DNA of 64,000 nt from Ohtaekwangia sp035628875 (lineage in GTDB: Bacteria > Bacteroidota > Bacteroidia > Cytophagales > Cyclobacteriaceae), in contig DASPIZ010000046.1 in assembly GCA_035628875.1 (NCBI GenBank), positions 1 to 64,000 of the forward strand. Direction: 5' to 3'. The position numbers were made by a program, and so were the translations under genes. The notes under the pieces were generated by a model. It did not search any database, had not been told where the DNA came from, and saw nothing but the letters and a program-made list of their open reading frames with translations. Shown here piece by piece: positions 52,556-61,178 of the stretch (the stretch's first letter is position 1; each line of letters begins with the position of its first letter).

Positions 52556-53467
52556 ATGATGTTTAATCCTGAAGATATTCAAATCATATCGGCGCCATCT
52601 ATTTTGGGATTAAAACCGAATGGCGTTGAAGATCTTGGTAATGGTTTATTGGCTTCCGGTTTGGCTGAAGTATTAGGAGTAAAGCATGAACTGATTTGCA
52701 CAGACACCTTAAACGACACGTACAGCGTCGCAAGAGAAGCAACTACAAATATGCTCAACCCAAGGGCTATCAGAGATTTTTCTTTGACCCTGGGTAAGGT
52801 TGTTTGGGATACAATGACAAAAGAAAGATTTCCATTGATCTTAGGAGGTGATTGCAGTATTCTTATTGGCATCATGTCCGGTTTGAAAGCAAAGCGAAAC
52901 TGCGGATTAATTTTTTTAGACGCCCATGCGGACTTTTACAGACCGGAACAATCAATTACCGGAGAAGCAGCAGATATGGATCTGGCTATCGTTACAGGGC
53001 GAGGTCCTGAACTGCTAACCAATATAAATGATCATAGACCTTATGTGAAAGACGAACATGTTATTCATGTGGGGCAGCGCGATTGGGAAAAAACCCAGAC
53101 TCATGGATCAGAAGATATCCGAAAAGCGTCTATAAAATGTTTTAGTCTTGCAGAGATCGGGAAGCGTGGTATAGCTGGAGCAACGCATGAAATACTGACG
53201 CATATAAACGAAATAACTGTTGATGGTTTTTGGATTCATTATGATCTGGATGTGCTTTCAGATGAAATTAATCCAGCGGTTGACTATCGCCTTCCGGAGG
53301 GACTCCAGTTTGAAGAAGTTGAATATTTAATAAGAAAACTGCTAAAAACAGGGAGGATGATGGGGGTCAGTATAACGATTTTTAACCCTCGACTTGATAA
53401 GGATGGTAATATTTCGAAAAATATTACAACCAGTTTAGGTAAGGCGTTTGGTTTAAGCGCTTATTGA
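52556..53467 (+). CDS. Arginase/agmatinase superfamily hydrolase
   Basis: A 303-residue ureohydrolase-fold enzyme. The metal motifs are LGGDCSILIG, FLDAHADF and HYDLDVLSDEINPAVDY. In classical arginases the first motif is GGDHS, so the first manganese-binding His is replaced by Cys here, and the DxDxxDP motif reads DLDVLSD. The enzyme may use a different metal arrangement or substrate, such as a formimino or guanidino compound. It stands alone in an accessory stretch. Confidence 0.82.
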   Translation: MMFNPEDIQIISAPSILGLKPNGVEDLGNGLLASGLAEVLGVKHELICTDTLNDTYSVAREATTNMLNPRAIRDFSLTLGKVVWDTMTKERFPLILGGDCSILIGIMSGLKAKRNCGLIFLDAHADFYRPEQSITGEAADMDLAIVTGRGPELLTNINDHRPYVKDEHVIHVGQRDWEKTQTHGSEDIRKASIKCFSLAEIGKRGIAGATHEILTHINEITVDGFWIHYDLDVLSDEINPAVDYRLPEGLQFEEVEYLIRKLLKTGRMMGVSITIFNPRLDKDGNISKNITTSLGKAFGLSAY

Positions 53468-53727
53468 TATTCATTTTGATATGAAATGTCGTCAAAATCC
53501 GATGCGTTAATGGAATGGTTGTGATAGTCTTAAAATTTTTTGTGTTATTGATATTAGTGAAAGGCATAAGTTAGATTAACCAGGAACAATGAATGAATAC
53601 TCGTGGAAGCGTCTATCTTGCCTGTTTGGGTTTGATTATCTCAATTGTGTAATTGTTAAAGCCTTAAGTCTTTTGCGCGTTTACTTATATAATCGGGAGA
53701 ATACGAAAAATGCGGGATTGAAAAAGA

Positions 53728-54192
53728 ATGGAAAGAGCAAGACAAATCAAGAAGATGGACAATAGATTATCCAAACGCCTTGCTGATATTGTAAACGCGC
53801 TTCCATTAAAAAAAGATATCAGGGTTTTGGAAATCGGTTGTGGTCCCGGGTCGATGGCAAGAGAAATTTCAAAGCGAATAGGGAAGGGAAATGTCCTTGC
53901 TATTGATCGTTCTTCGAAAGCGATTCAGCAAGCCATTACAGGCTCAAAGTCAGAAATCGAATCTGGAAGGATCTGCTTTAAACAAGTTGCTGTCCAGGAT
54001 TTTGAACTTGAACCTAACGAAAAACGGTTTGACATTGCAGTTGCGGTAAGAGTCGGCGCCCTGGACGGACGACATCCCGAAATTGAAAAACAAGCCTTGA
54101 TAAGAATCGCCAAAGCGGTAAAGGAAAACGGAAAACTTTTTATTGACGGTGGAGATCCATGGAAGGAAATATCGCTTGAACGATTCAGGTAA
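53728..54192 (+). CDS. Class I SAM-dependent methyltransferase, small
   Basis: A 154-residue methyltransferase. Motif I is VLEIGCGPGSMAREI, followed by VLAIDRSSKAIQQA, then the substrate-proximal FDIAVAVRVGALDG. It is short for a Rossmann methyltransferase and ends soon after LFIDGG, lacking the last strands seen in longer members. The substrate is unknown. A 58-codon frame just upstream (from 53589) overlaps it and is not supported as a gene. Confidence 0.78.
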   Translation: MERARQIKKMDNRLSKRLADIVNALPLKKDIRVLEIGCGPGSMAREISKRIGKGNVLAIDRSSKAIQQAITGSKSEIESGRICFKQVAVQDFELEPNEKRFDIAVAVRVGALDGRHPEIEKQALIRIAKAVKENGKLFIDGGDPWKEISLERFR

Positions 54193-54256
54193 ACTAGTCG
54201 ACCGTTATTAATTAACGCGACAATATCACAGGTTTTTTAAACATGCTACAAAGCAA

Positions 54257-54647
54257 ATGATACCCGATATTCGAACATATAACAATTCACAGACACAAAA
54301 TGATAAATCAATTTGTGATGTCCTTTTCGCTGAAATAGAGTCAAATCTATCAGGAGCAAAGGCAAAAATATGGCATGCTCATCCCGTTTGGTTTCTCGAT
54401 GATAACCCTATTGTTGGATATAGCGTATTGAAAGATTCAGTCCGCCTTATGTTTTGGAGTGGACAATCTTTTAAAGAAAAAGGACTTAATGAAAACAGGA
54501 AGTTTTAAGGCAGCTGAAATCCGGTATACCACTATGGATCAGATTATCAAAATGGATTTAAAACGGTGGTTGGAAAAATCGGTGGAGATTCAGTGGGATT
54601 ATAAAAATATTGTCAAGAGAAAAGGTGTGCTGGTACGATTGAAATAA
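54257..54647 (+). pseudogene. DUF1801-like (YdhG) gene with a frameshift
   Basis: The first frame reads IWHAHPVWFLDDNPIVGYS ... MFWSGQSFKEKGLNEN and runs into a stop at 54508. The family continuation GSFKAAEIRYTTMDQI is found one frame over, to 54647. An extra A in the run at about 54490 (GAAAACA for GAAACA) restores LNETGSFKAAEIRY. DUF1801 proteins are small and of unknown role. Because the change is in a homopolymer, a sequencing error is possible. Confidence 0.75.
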
Positions 54648-54706
54648 TATCGGTAGAGTGTATTTGTCGGTTTAACAAAGGCTTTGTACAAAAAGGGAAA
54701 ATATCT

Positions 54707-55618
54707 ATGAGAGAATTAAAATTTACTGCCGCACTTCTTATAGTTCTCAGGGTATGTCTTTCTGCTCAGCCAACGGTTAGCTTTACCTTTGATGATGGCG
54801 TGACAGGCGATATGCCAGGATACGCATTTGAACAGTGGAATAAAATGGTACTCGATCACTTGGATCAAGCCAACGTGAAGGCAATATTCTTTGTTACGGG
54901 GGCTAATAAACTAGATGAAAAGGGACAGTATTTGTTGAGAACATGGAATAACAAGGGCCATAAATTGGCGAATCATACGTTCACACATGCTAATTACAAT
55001 AGTGAACATATAACCTTTGAGAAGTTTAAGAATGAGTTTCTTCAAACGGACACAGTAATAAAAAAATATGACGGCTATATTCCCTTATTCAGGTTCCCAT
55101 ACCTCAAAGAAGGAAATTCCGTTGAAAAGATCACGCTTTTTCGAGAGCTCCTGCAAAATCAAAACTACCGAAATGGTTATGTAACAATTGACGCTTCTGA
55201 TTGGTATATAGACAGTAGACTTCGTAAGCGGTTAAAAGAAAATCCTGATGCGGATATTGAACCGTTCCGGCAATTTTACCTTGAACATTTATTGAGCAGA
55301 GCAGTTTACTATGAGGAGCTTTCTTTTAACTTAACAGGACGCCACATAAATCATACGTTACTTCTGCATCATAATTTAGCAGCAGCATTATTTTTGGGCG
55401 ATCTTATTAAATTGTTTAAGGAAAATGGTTGGAGAATAATAGACGCCAAAGATGCGTATGATGATGAAATATTTCAGTCAAATCCCGCCAACGTACCTGC
55501 GGGAGAGAGTTTAGTGTGGGCATTGGCAAAAGAGATCGGAAAGTTTGAATCGATTCTTCGATATCCTGCAGAGGATAGTAAGTATGAGGAGGAGATAATG
55601 AATAGATTGGGCTTGTAA
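54707..55618 (+). CDS. Polysaccharide deacetylase (NodB-type), exported
   Basis: A 303-residue carbohydrate esterase 4 family protein. The signal peptide is short (ends SAQPT). The NodB motifs are FTFDDG (catalytic base and metal Asp), HKLANHTFTHAN (metal His pair), and FRFPYLKEGN; LLLHHNLAAAL supplies the late His. It may trim acetyl groups from peptidoglycan or another polysaccharide. Confidence 0.88.
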   Translation: MRELKFTAALLIVLRVCLSAQPTVSFTFDDGVTGDMPGYAFEQWNKMVLDHLDQANVKAIFFVTGANKLDEKGQYLLRTWNNKGHKLANHTFTHANYNSEHITFEKFKNEFLQTDTVIKKYDGYIPLFRFPYLKEGNSVEKITLFRELLQNQNYRNGYVTIDASDWYIDSRLRKRLKENPDADIEPFRQFYLEHLLSRAVYYEELSFNLTGRHINHTLLLHHNLAAALFLGDLIKLFKENGWRIIDAKDAYDDEIFQSNPANVPAGESLVWALAKEIGKFESILRYPAEDSKYEEEIMNRLGL

Positions 55619-55738
55619 AATCATTTCTACTTTAGGTGCACAACATAGCAGAAAACCTCAAATTGAAAGTGAATATTATTATGCACACTTACTCCAGAAC
55701 GAGTAGGTTGGTACGAACGACAGATAGCAAATCATTTA

Positions 55739-56284
55739 ATGAAAAAGATAATTTTAGACTTAGCGGTAACCTTAGATGGATTTATTGAAGGTCCCAATGG
55801 AGAGATTGATTGGTGTATCATGGATGATGATATGAACTTTGATGGTTTTCTCGCAAGCATCGACACTATATTTTATGGCCGGGTAAGCTATGATGCCTGG
55901 GGAAATTTCCAGCCGACCGCTGATGCCATGACGGCAGAGCGAAGGATATGGGAAGAAGTACATGCGAAGAAAAAGTTTGTTTTTTCAAGTCAGAACTGTC
56001 ACGATGAAAAAGCAACCTTCATCAGTAATGATATCGTTGACAGGGTTAGTGATGTTAAGCAACAAGGAGGCAAGGATATTTGGTTGTATGGCGGTGCAAG
56101 TCTTATCAGGACGTTTGTCAATTTAAGCCTTATTGATATTTACAGAATATCCGTACATCCAGTTGCTTTAGGCAGTGGAAAACCTTTATTCGAAGATCTG
56201 AAACAACGGATTGGGTTGAAGTTACTTAAAGCCAATGTTTTTAGATCGGGCGTGGTTCAGTTGATTTATGAAGCGAAGAAATAA
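55739..56284 (+). CDS. Dihydrofolate reductase-like (RibD C-terminal) protein
   Basis: A 181-residue reductase-fold protein: MKKIILDLAVTLDGFIEGPNGEIDW at the N terminus and DIWLYGGASLIRTFV later follow the YyaP/YwjB type, which shares its fold with RibD and DHFR. NADPH binding is likely; the substrate is unknown. It is one of several stand-alone small enzymes in this stretch. Confidence 0.85.
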   Translation: MKKIILDLAVTLDGFIEGPNGEIDWCIMDDDMNFDGFLASIDTIFYGRVSYDAWGNFQPTADAMTAERRIWEEVHAKKKFVFSSQNCHDEKATFISNDIVDRVSDVKQQGGKDIWLYGGASLIRTFVNLSLIDIYRISVHPVALGSGKPLFEDLKQRIGLKLLKANVFRSGVVQLIYEAKK

Positions 56285-56414
56285 CAAACATGGGGCAGAT
56301 AAAAATATGATCCCTATTGTGGATGCTTTAAATTCGTACTTAGTCTTCCTTTTAAATCAAAGGATTAAAATATTATTTAGTTTGATGTGTAATCGAGTTT
56401 CGTAAGTGTTTATT

Positions 56415-57059
56415 ATGAATCTTAAACATATAAATGAATTAACAAAAATTGCCTACAATAAAACGGCGCAGAAATACCATGATAATTTCAAAAATGAAAT
56501 TATTCAAAAAGAATACGATCGCCTGATTTTGGATCGGTTGTCGGATATGCTGAAGCCCAATTCTTTAATTTGTGATGCAGGTTGTGGCCCGAGCGGACAC
56601 ATCGGAAAATATTTGGTTGACAAAGGTCATCGGGTTGTTGGAATTGATATTTCGTCACAGTGTATCGATATAGCAACCGTATACAATCCGGAAATCGATT
56701 TCAAAGTAATGGATATGATGGAATCCGATTTTGAGAGCAATTCTTTCGATGCTGTTATATCTTTTTATTCAATTCTTTATACACCCAAAGGATATGTCAA
56801 TAACTTATTTTCCGAGTTCCATCGAATGCTAAAGAAAAACGGAAAATTGTTAATTGTCGTAAAAAGGGGAAGTAGCGAAGGTATAATTGAGGATGAATGG
56901 TATGAAGGGAATAAAGTTTATTTTACGTACTTCGTTGAAGAGGAGATAAAAGGTTATTATTCGAAAGCCCTTTTTAATATTGATTTTCTAGCTGTCCGCG
57001 ATCCCTATGATTTTGAGCTCGCTGTAGAACGGATTTATGCGATAGGCACAAAAATTTGA
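56415..57059 (+). CDS. Class I SAM-dependent methyltransferase
   Basis: A 214-residue methyltransferase from the ATG at 56415 (MNLKHINELTKIAYNKTAQKYHD). Motif I is ICDAGCGPSGHIGKYL with HRVVGIDISSQCID, and FDAVISFYSILY marks the post-II region. The pattern agrees with the UbiE/methyltransf_11 type. It lies 37 bp upstream of the ABM-domain gene, possibly as an operon. Confidence 0.84.
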   Translation: MNLKHINELTKIAYNKTAQKYHDNFKNEIIQKEYDRLILDRLSDMLKPNSLICDAGCGPSGHIGKYLVDKGHRVVGIDISSQCIDIATVYNPEIDFKVMDMMESDFESNSFDAVISFYSILYTPKGYVNNLFSEFHRMLKKNGKLLIVVKRGSSEGIIEDEWYEGNKVYFTYFVEEEIKGYYSKALFNIDFLAVRDPYDFELAVERIYAIGTKI

Positions 57060-57096
57060 TAGCCGTAATTTTATATTACAAATAAGAATAAAAAAG

Positions 57097-57399
57097 ATGA
57101 TTTTAGAGATAGCAATTTTAAATGTAAAGGAAGGACAAGACAAACAATTTGAAAAGGACTTTACAACAGCTGGGCAATTCATTAGTTCTGCAAAAGGATA
57201 TGTGCGTCATTCTCTCCGGAAATGTCTGGAACAAGGTAATAAATATATTTTACTCGTTAATTGGGAAACGTTGGAAGATCATACTGTGGGATTTCGGCAA
57301 TCTGCTGAATACTTGGAGTGGAAAAGACTTTTACATCATTACTACGACCCTTTTCCTACAGTTGAACACTACGAAACAATAATTGAAAATGGAAAGTAG
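57097..57399 (+). CDS. Antibiotic biosynthesis monooxygenase (ABM) domain protein
   Basis: A 100-residue ferredoxin-like alpha/beta protein: MILEIAILNVKEGQDKQFEKDFTTAGQFISSAKGY and YILLVNWETLEDHTVGFRQSAEYLEWKRLLHHYY are typical of ABM-domain monooxygenases. The central Trp is present. It probably works as a dimer on a small aromatic or haem-like substrate, not identified. Confidence 0.86.
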   Translation: MILEIAILNVKEGQDKQFEKDFTTAGQFISSAKGYVRHSLRKCLEQGNKYILLVNWETLEDHTVGFRQSAEYLEWKRLLHHYYDPFPTVEHYETIIENGK

Positions 57400-57559
57400 C
57401 AGTTGGCGATAGCCAAAGTAAAAAGATGTGTTGCCTAAGTATTTCATTTTCTTGGGTGCCTTTCAATGAAGATAAAATTCGGTTCAATTTCATAGGGAAC
57501 TTAAATGCGTCCATATTAAATCGGGTCTTCACAATTAGATATGAAGACCCACCGAACCA

Positions 57560-58312
57560 TCAAAACGTATTGCGCTTTCCTCCGTCTACAGGAACTTCCG
57601 TGCCCGTCATGAAACTGCTTTCCTGTGACGCAAGAAACAATGCCAATTTTGCGACATCATTTGATTCGCCAAATTTCTTAAGCGGAATTTTTGCCTGAAC
57701 ACCAGAGGCAAATTGCCGTAGCGCATCTTCAGTCATCCCCATTTTACCATAGATCGGCGTGTTGATTGGTCCGGGACTAATGCAATTCACCCGAATGTTC
57801 CTGGCGGCCAGTTCGATGGATAACGTCTTTCCTAACGAAAGGACCGCACCTTTAGAAGCTGAATAGGCTGAGCTGGTTTCCAATCCGGCATGCACTAAGA
57901 TCGTTGAGTTTAGAATAATGGAAGCACCTTCCGTAAGGAGTGGTAGTATTCCCTGAACGGTAAAGAAGACACCTTTGAAGTTAATATTTAGATTGCTGTC
58001 GAATAGCTCCTCCGTTGTCTCATTAAAAGGAGCAAAAAGTCCTACGCCGGCATTGGCAAACAGAATGTCTACAGTGGAAGTAATTTCTTGGATCAGTTCC
58101 GGAAGTTTTCTGATGTCGTCCATTTTTCCCGCATCACTCGCAATTCCGTATGCTCCGTGTCCCAGTTTTTCAACGGCTTCCTGCACCGCTTTCGGCCTTC
58201 TGCCTGTAATGATAACACGCGCCCCTTCCCGCAGAAATAACGCTGCACTTGCATAACCAATCCCTGAGTTTCCGCCGGTGATAACGGCTGTTTTTCCTTT
58301 TAATCTTTCCAT
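57560..58312 (-). CDS. Short-chain dehydrogenase/reductase (SDR)
   Basis: A 250-residue classical SDR. The cofactor motif is TGGNSGIGYASA, NAG occurs in ILFANAGVG, the catalytic residues are Ser in ILNSTILV and YSASK, and SPGPINTP follows. The Arg in ITGRRPK suggests NADP preference. The AraC-type regulator gene lies immediately upstream on the same strand and probably controls it. Confidence 0.92.
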   Translation of the reverse strand: MERLKGKTAVITGGNSGIGYASAALFLREGARVIITGRRPKAVQEAVEKLGHGAYGIASDAGKMDDIRKLPELIQEITSTVDILFANAGVGLFAPFNETTEELFDSNLNINFKGVFFTVQGILPLLTEGASIILNSTILVHAGLETSSAYSASKGAVLSLGKTLSIELAARNIRVNCISPGPINTPIYGKMGMTEDALRQFASGVQAKIPLKKFGESNDVAKLALFLASQESSFMTGTEVPVDGGKRNTF

Positions 58313-58515
58313 ATAATTTGATTATTTAATGCTTCAAATTTGAAAGAATAAACGCGGATAGATTGTTTCAAAAAATCAGAACTTGTCAAAATCAATCAGA
58401 AGTTATGGAGGCTTTGATTTTTGTGGAGAACAATAACTTGAATAAAAAACACGATGAATTTTCACCGCGCTTAAGATCAACAAATCTGCAAGACGTGTAA
58501 AAAGTCTCCATTAAT

Positions 58516-59391
58516 TTAAACCACAATTTCTCTCCTTACTTTCATGAGGTATTGTTTTGGTGGCGTGCCATATTTTTTGTGAAATGCCTTCACAAAATGG
58601 GAGAAGTTTTCATATCCCACATTTAAAGCCACCTGCGATACTGTGGTATGATTGGCGGATAGTAGTTGCTTTGCTTTCTTCAGCCTTTTTTCGATAAGCC
58701 ATTGTTTAGGTGACATACCAAATTGTTCAATAAAATCTCTCCGAAAGCTGGAGATACTTCGTCCGGTTAAATAAGCGTAGTCTTCAATGCTCAACGGTTT
58801 ACTATAATTAAGTTCCATGAATTCATGCAAGCTTTTTCTTTCCTTGTTGTTCAGTGTTGCCAATGCCTCCACAAGGCAATTTCCCTGCGCAAAACTTAAA
58901 ATATTAAGAAATTCGTAAAGTTTAAGTTTGGTAATATTCCTGTTTGCAATGTTTTTGTTCTGGTACAGCTTAAGCAGTGATTCAGTAAACAGTTTTACTT
59001 CATGATTATATTCCAAAATTTTATAAGCAATACAAGGATCTTTTTTGGGTTTAATGTTATTGGTTCTGACGAAATTTGTAATCACTTCTTCATCAAAAAA
59101 GAAAACAACAGCTTCGAATTTTCCTTTATCTGGCACGATATCAGAAATCATATACAGACCTTTTGGGAGGAAGATCATCTGGTTGTGAAGAACATGAGCC
59201 TGGTTCCCGTTATCATCCTCTACCCGAAGCTGTCCTTGCAATACCACAGTAAGCGCATGCGCGGATACGTAGCCCTCCTTTTGAAACACGCTTTCGTGAA
59301 CTTCTTTATGGATGATACACGATAATCCATCCACCAGAATTTTTTTAACCTCCGGTGTTTGATAGAAAAGTTGTGGAAGGATCTTTAACAT
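58516..59391 (-). CDS. AraC-family transcriptional regulator
   Basis: A 291-residue regulator with an N-terminal cupin-like sensing domain (ILVDGLSCIIHKEVHES ... GQLRVEDDNGN) and two C-terminal helix-turn-helix motifs: LSIEDYAYLTGRSISSFRRDFIEQFGMSPKQWLIE and TVSQVALNVGYENFSHFVKAFHKKYGTPPKQYL. The second is the most conserved AraC signature. The target is probably the SDR gene downstream; the inducer is unknown. Confidence 0.92.
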   Translation of the reverse strand: MLKILPQLFYQTPEVKKILVDGLSCIIHKEVHESVFQKEGYVSAHALTVVLQGQLRVEDDNGNQAHVLHNQMIFLPKGLYMISDIVPDKGKFEAVVFFFDEEVITNFVRTNNIKPKKDPCIAYKILEYNHEVKLFTESLLKLYQNKNIANRNITKLKLYEFLNILSFAQGNCLVEALATLNNKERKSLHEFMELNYSKPLSIEDYAYLTGRSISSFRRDFIEQFGMSPKQWLIEKRLKKAKQLLSANHTTVSQVALNVGYENFSHFVKAFHKKYGTPPKQYLMKVRREIVV

Positions 59392-59588
59392 AAAGTGTAT
59401 CGTTGCTTCAATATTATACTTTGTTAAAAGTAGGAACTATTGATTTCTGTTAAAAGTGGTGTTTTTCGGTCAAAATGGTGAAGGAAAGTTAAAAGTTTTC
59501 GAACATTACGTTAAAGCTCTTTTTAACCGTGCGACGGAACTGATACATGGATCTCCACGAATCATTTGTAGAGACCATCATACGATGA

Positions 59589-59990
59589 AGAACCCTGAGA
59601 TTTGATCTTAAAAAATTCAATAAGGATGATATCAACACGCTTTTAGATATTTTGCCGCTTTTTACGTCAGGATATTTGAAGTACAAGCACGGATCTTACC
59701 TTGTCGCTTTCTCCTCCATCGGTGTCTTATGCTGTTAATGATCTTATGCCAATATCTTTTTTTACCCTGGGTTATTATGACAGTCCATATTCCCTTCGGC
59801 AGTCCAAGAAGTCTCAAATGACATCCCTTCGTTTAAGTAGGTCGCCAAATTTCAGTTATGGAAATATATTTCTCCGGTACATGATGGATTGTATCCAGCA
59901 GAAATTTTGTCATTAAATGGATTCGGATACGTAAACTTTGATTTAACGCATCAAACACCTGCCTTCAGAAATGTGAACTATTGGTTTTAA
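59589..59990 (+). pseudogene. Decayed coding remnant, family unknown
   Basis: One plus-strand frame reads LRFDLKKFNKDDINTLLDIL and continues FTSGYLKYKHGSYL. It ends NGFGYVNFDLTHQT ... NVNYWF before a TAA, with four internal stop codons (near 59735 and 59780, and one near 59835). The composition looks coding across the whole stretch, and the aromatic C terminus hints at an outer-membrane protein. The family is not identified. It fills most of the 640-base gap 59392-60032. Confidence 0.35.
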
Positions 59991-60032
59991 TATTTATCTT
60001 CGCTTACGACCTAGACGTGGCCAGTCTTCGTT

Positions 60033-60464
60033 ATGAACATCGATTCAAATGCACCAAACAAAAAGACCATGAACAAACAATTTAAACCAGCAGGATACAA
60101 TTCCGTTTCGCCATACTTTATTGTCGATGGCGCTCAAAAATTCATCGATCTAATGAAACAAATCTTTAATGCGAAAGAATTGAGGCGTTATGATAATCCT
60201 GACAAATCAATTATGCATGCTGAAGTTCAGATTGATGACTCTGTAATTATGCTGGGCGATGCTTCAGATAAATATCCAGCAGTCAAGGTTGTAATGCACG
60301 TTTATGTTTTGAACGTTGATGAAGTTTTCCAAAAAGCAGTTGAGGCCGGTTGTGAAGTTCTGGAAAAGCCTACGCAGCGAGACGGGGATCCGGACAGAAG
60401 AGGAACGTTCAAAGACTTTGCAGGTAACATGTGGTCAATCGGAACACAATTGCAATCCAGTTAG
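60033..60464 (+). CDS. PhnB-like glyoxalase/VOC protein
   Basis: A 143-residue vicinal-oxygen-chelate fold protein: YNSVSPYFIVDGAQKFIDLMKQIF, then IMHAEVQIDDSVIMLGDAS and RGTFKDFAGNMWSIGTQ, matching the PhnB/YdcE-type. It probably works as a dimer; the ligand is unknown. The ATG at 60069 (MNKQFKPAGYNSVSPY) is an equally good start. Confidence 0.87.
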   Translation: MNIDSNAPNKKTMNKQFKPAGYNSVSPYFIVDGAQKFIDLMKQIFNAKELRRYDNPDKSIMHAEVQIDDSVIMLGDASDKYPAVKVVMHVYVLNVDEVFQKAVEAGCEVLEKPTQRDGDPDRRGTFKDFAGNMWSIGTQLQSS

Positions 60465-60493
60465 CGCAGGGTAAGCACTCACAAAGGACAAGG

Positions 60494-61162
60494 TCATTCG
60501 CCAATAGCGAGCTTCTCCAGGTATCGGATAATATATTCGTTTAAAAATTTTCGTCGATACTGCATGATGAACCGTGGGTGGGCGAGGGGCTCAATGCGAC
60601 CAAAGAATTTATGCTGTTGATTTAACCTTTGCAGGTATTTAAAGTTTTCGCCTTCGCCAAGGCAAAATCCAATGTAGCGGTCCATACCAAAATCAAGTTG
60701 GGTGCGGATACATTTAATCATGAACGGTTCTACAGCCCGTTGTAATTCCTTTATGTCGTAGTAATTCAGATTTTTGCCATCTTTTGTAAAGCCAAGAGGA
60801 CTGAGTGCCGAGATGTAATAGTCATTGTAGAATTTTCCTGGTCCACCATATTGGTCGATCATCGTATAAATAAAATCGGCAGAGAGTTCCGTTTTTTTCT
60901 TCAACGCATTGGGAATTCCACATTGCTCCAGTTTTACCGGGTCAGTAAATGGAACACCTGTAACACCGGCACCAAATCGCCCGGGATTTATACCGAGGAT
61001 CATACGACGGCATCCGTTATTAGCATAGTATTTTTTATAAAATGCGCTACATAAAGCAAATGCAGTTTTGTCGACATAGGGATTCATCACCTCAACTCCG
61101 TCGGGCAAAGGGATATCGAGTTTAATCGTTTTGTAAAACGAAAGAATTTTATCCGCGAGCAT
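60494..61162 (-). CDS. SMUG2-type uracil-DNA glycosylase family protein
   Basis: A 222-residue base-excision repair glycosylase. Motif I is LGINPGRFGAGVTGVPFTDP and motif II is LAHPRFIMQYRRK, both typical of the SMUG/DUF4918 group that removes uracil or other deaminated bases. In characterised SMUG enzymes the Asn and the His of these motifs are used in catalysis. It ends 16 bp from the helicase gene upstream and is probably co-transcribed with it. Confidence 0.85.
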   Translation of the reverse strand: MLADKILSFYKTIKLDIPLPDGVEVMNPYVDKTAFALCSAFYKKYYANNGCRRMILGINPGRFGAGVTGVPFTDPVKLEQCGIPNALKKKTELSADFIYTMIDQYGGPGKFYNDYYISALSPLGFTKDGKNLNYYDIKELQRAVEPFMIKCIRTQLDFGMDRYIGFCLGEGENFKYLQRLNQQHKFFGRIEPLAHPRFIMQYRRKFLNEYIIRYLEKLAIGE

Positions 61163-61178
61163 ATCGCAAGGGTAGGGG

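Noticed and set aside
53589..53763. 58-codon frame upstream of the small methyltransferase
   Set aside because: It overlaps the methyltransferase start in another frame, has no recognisable domain and no special leader.
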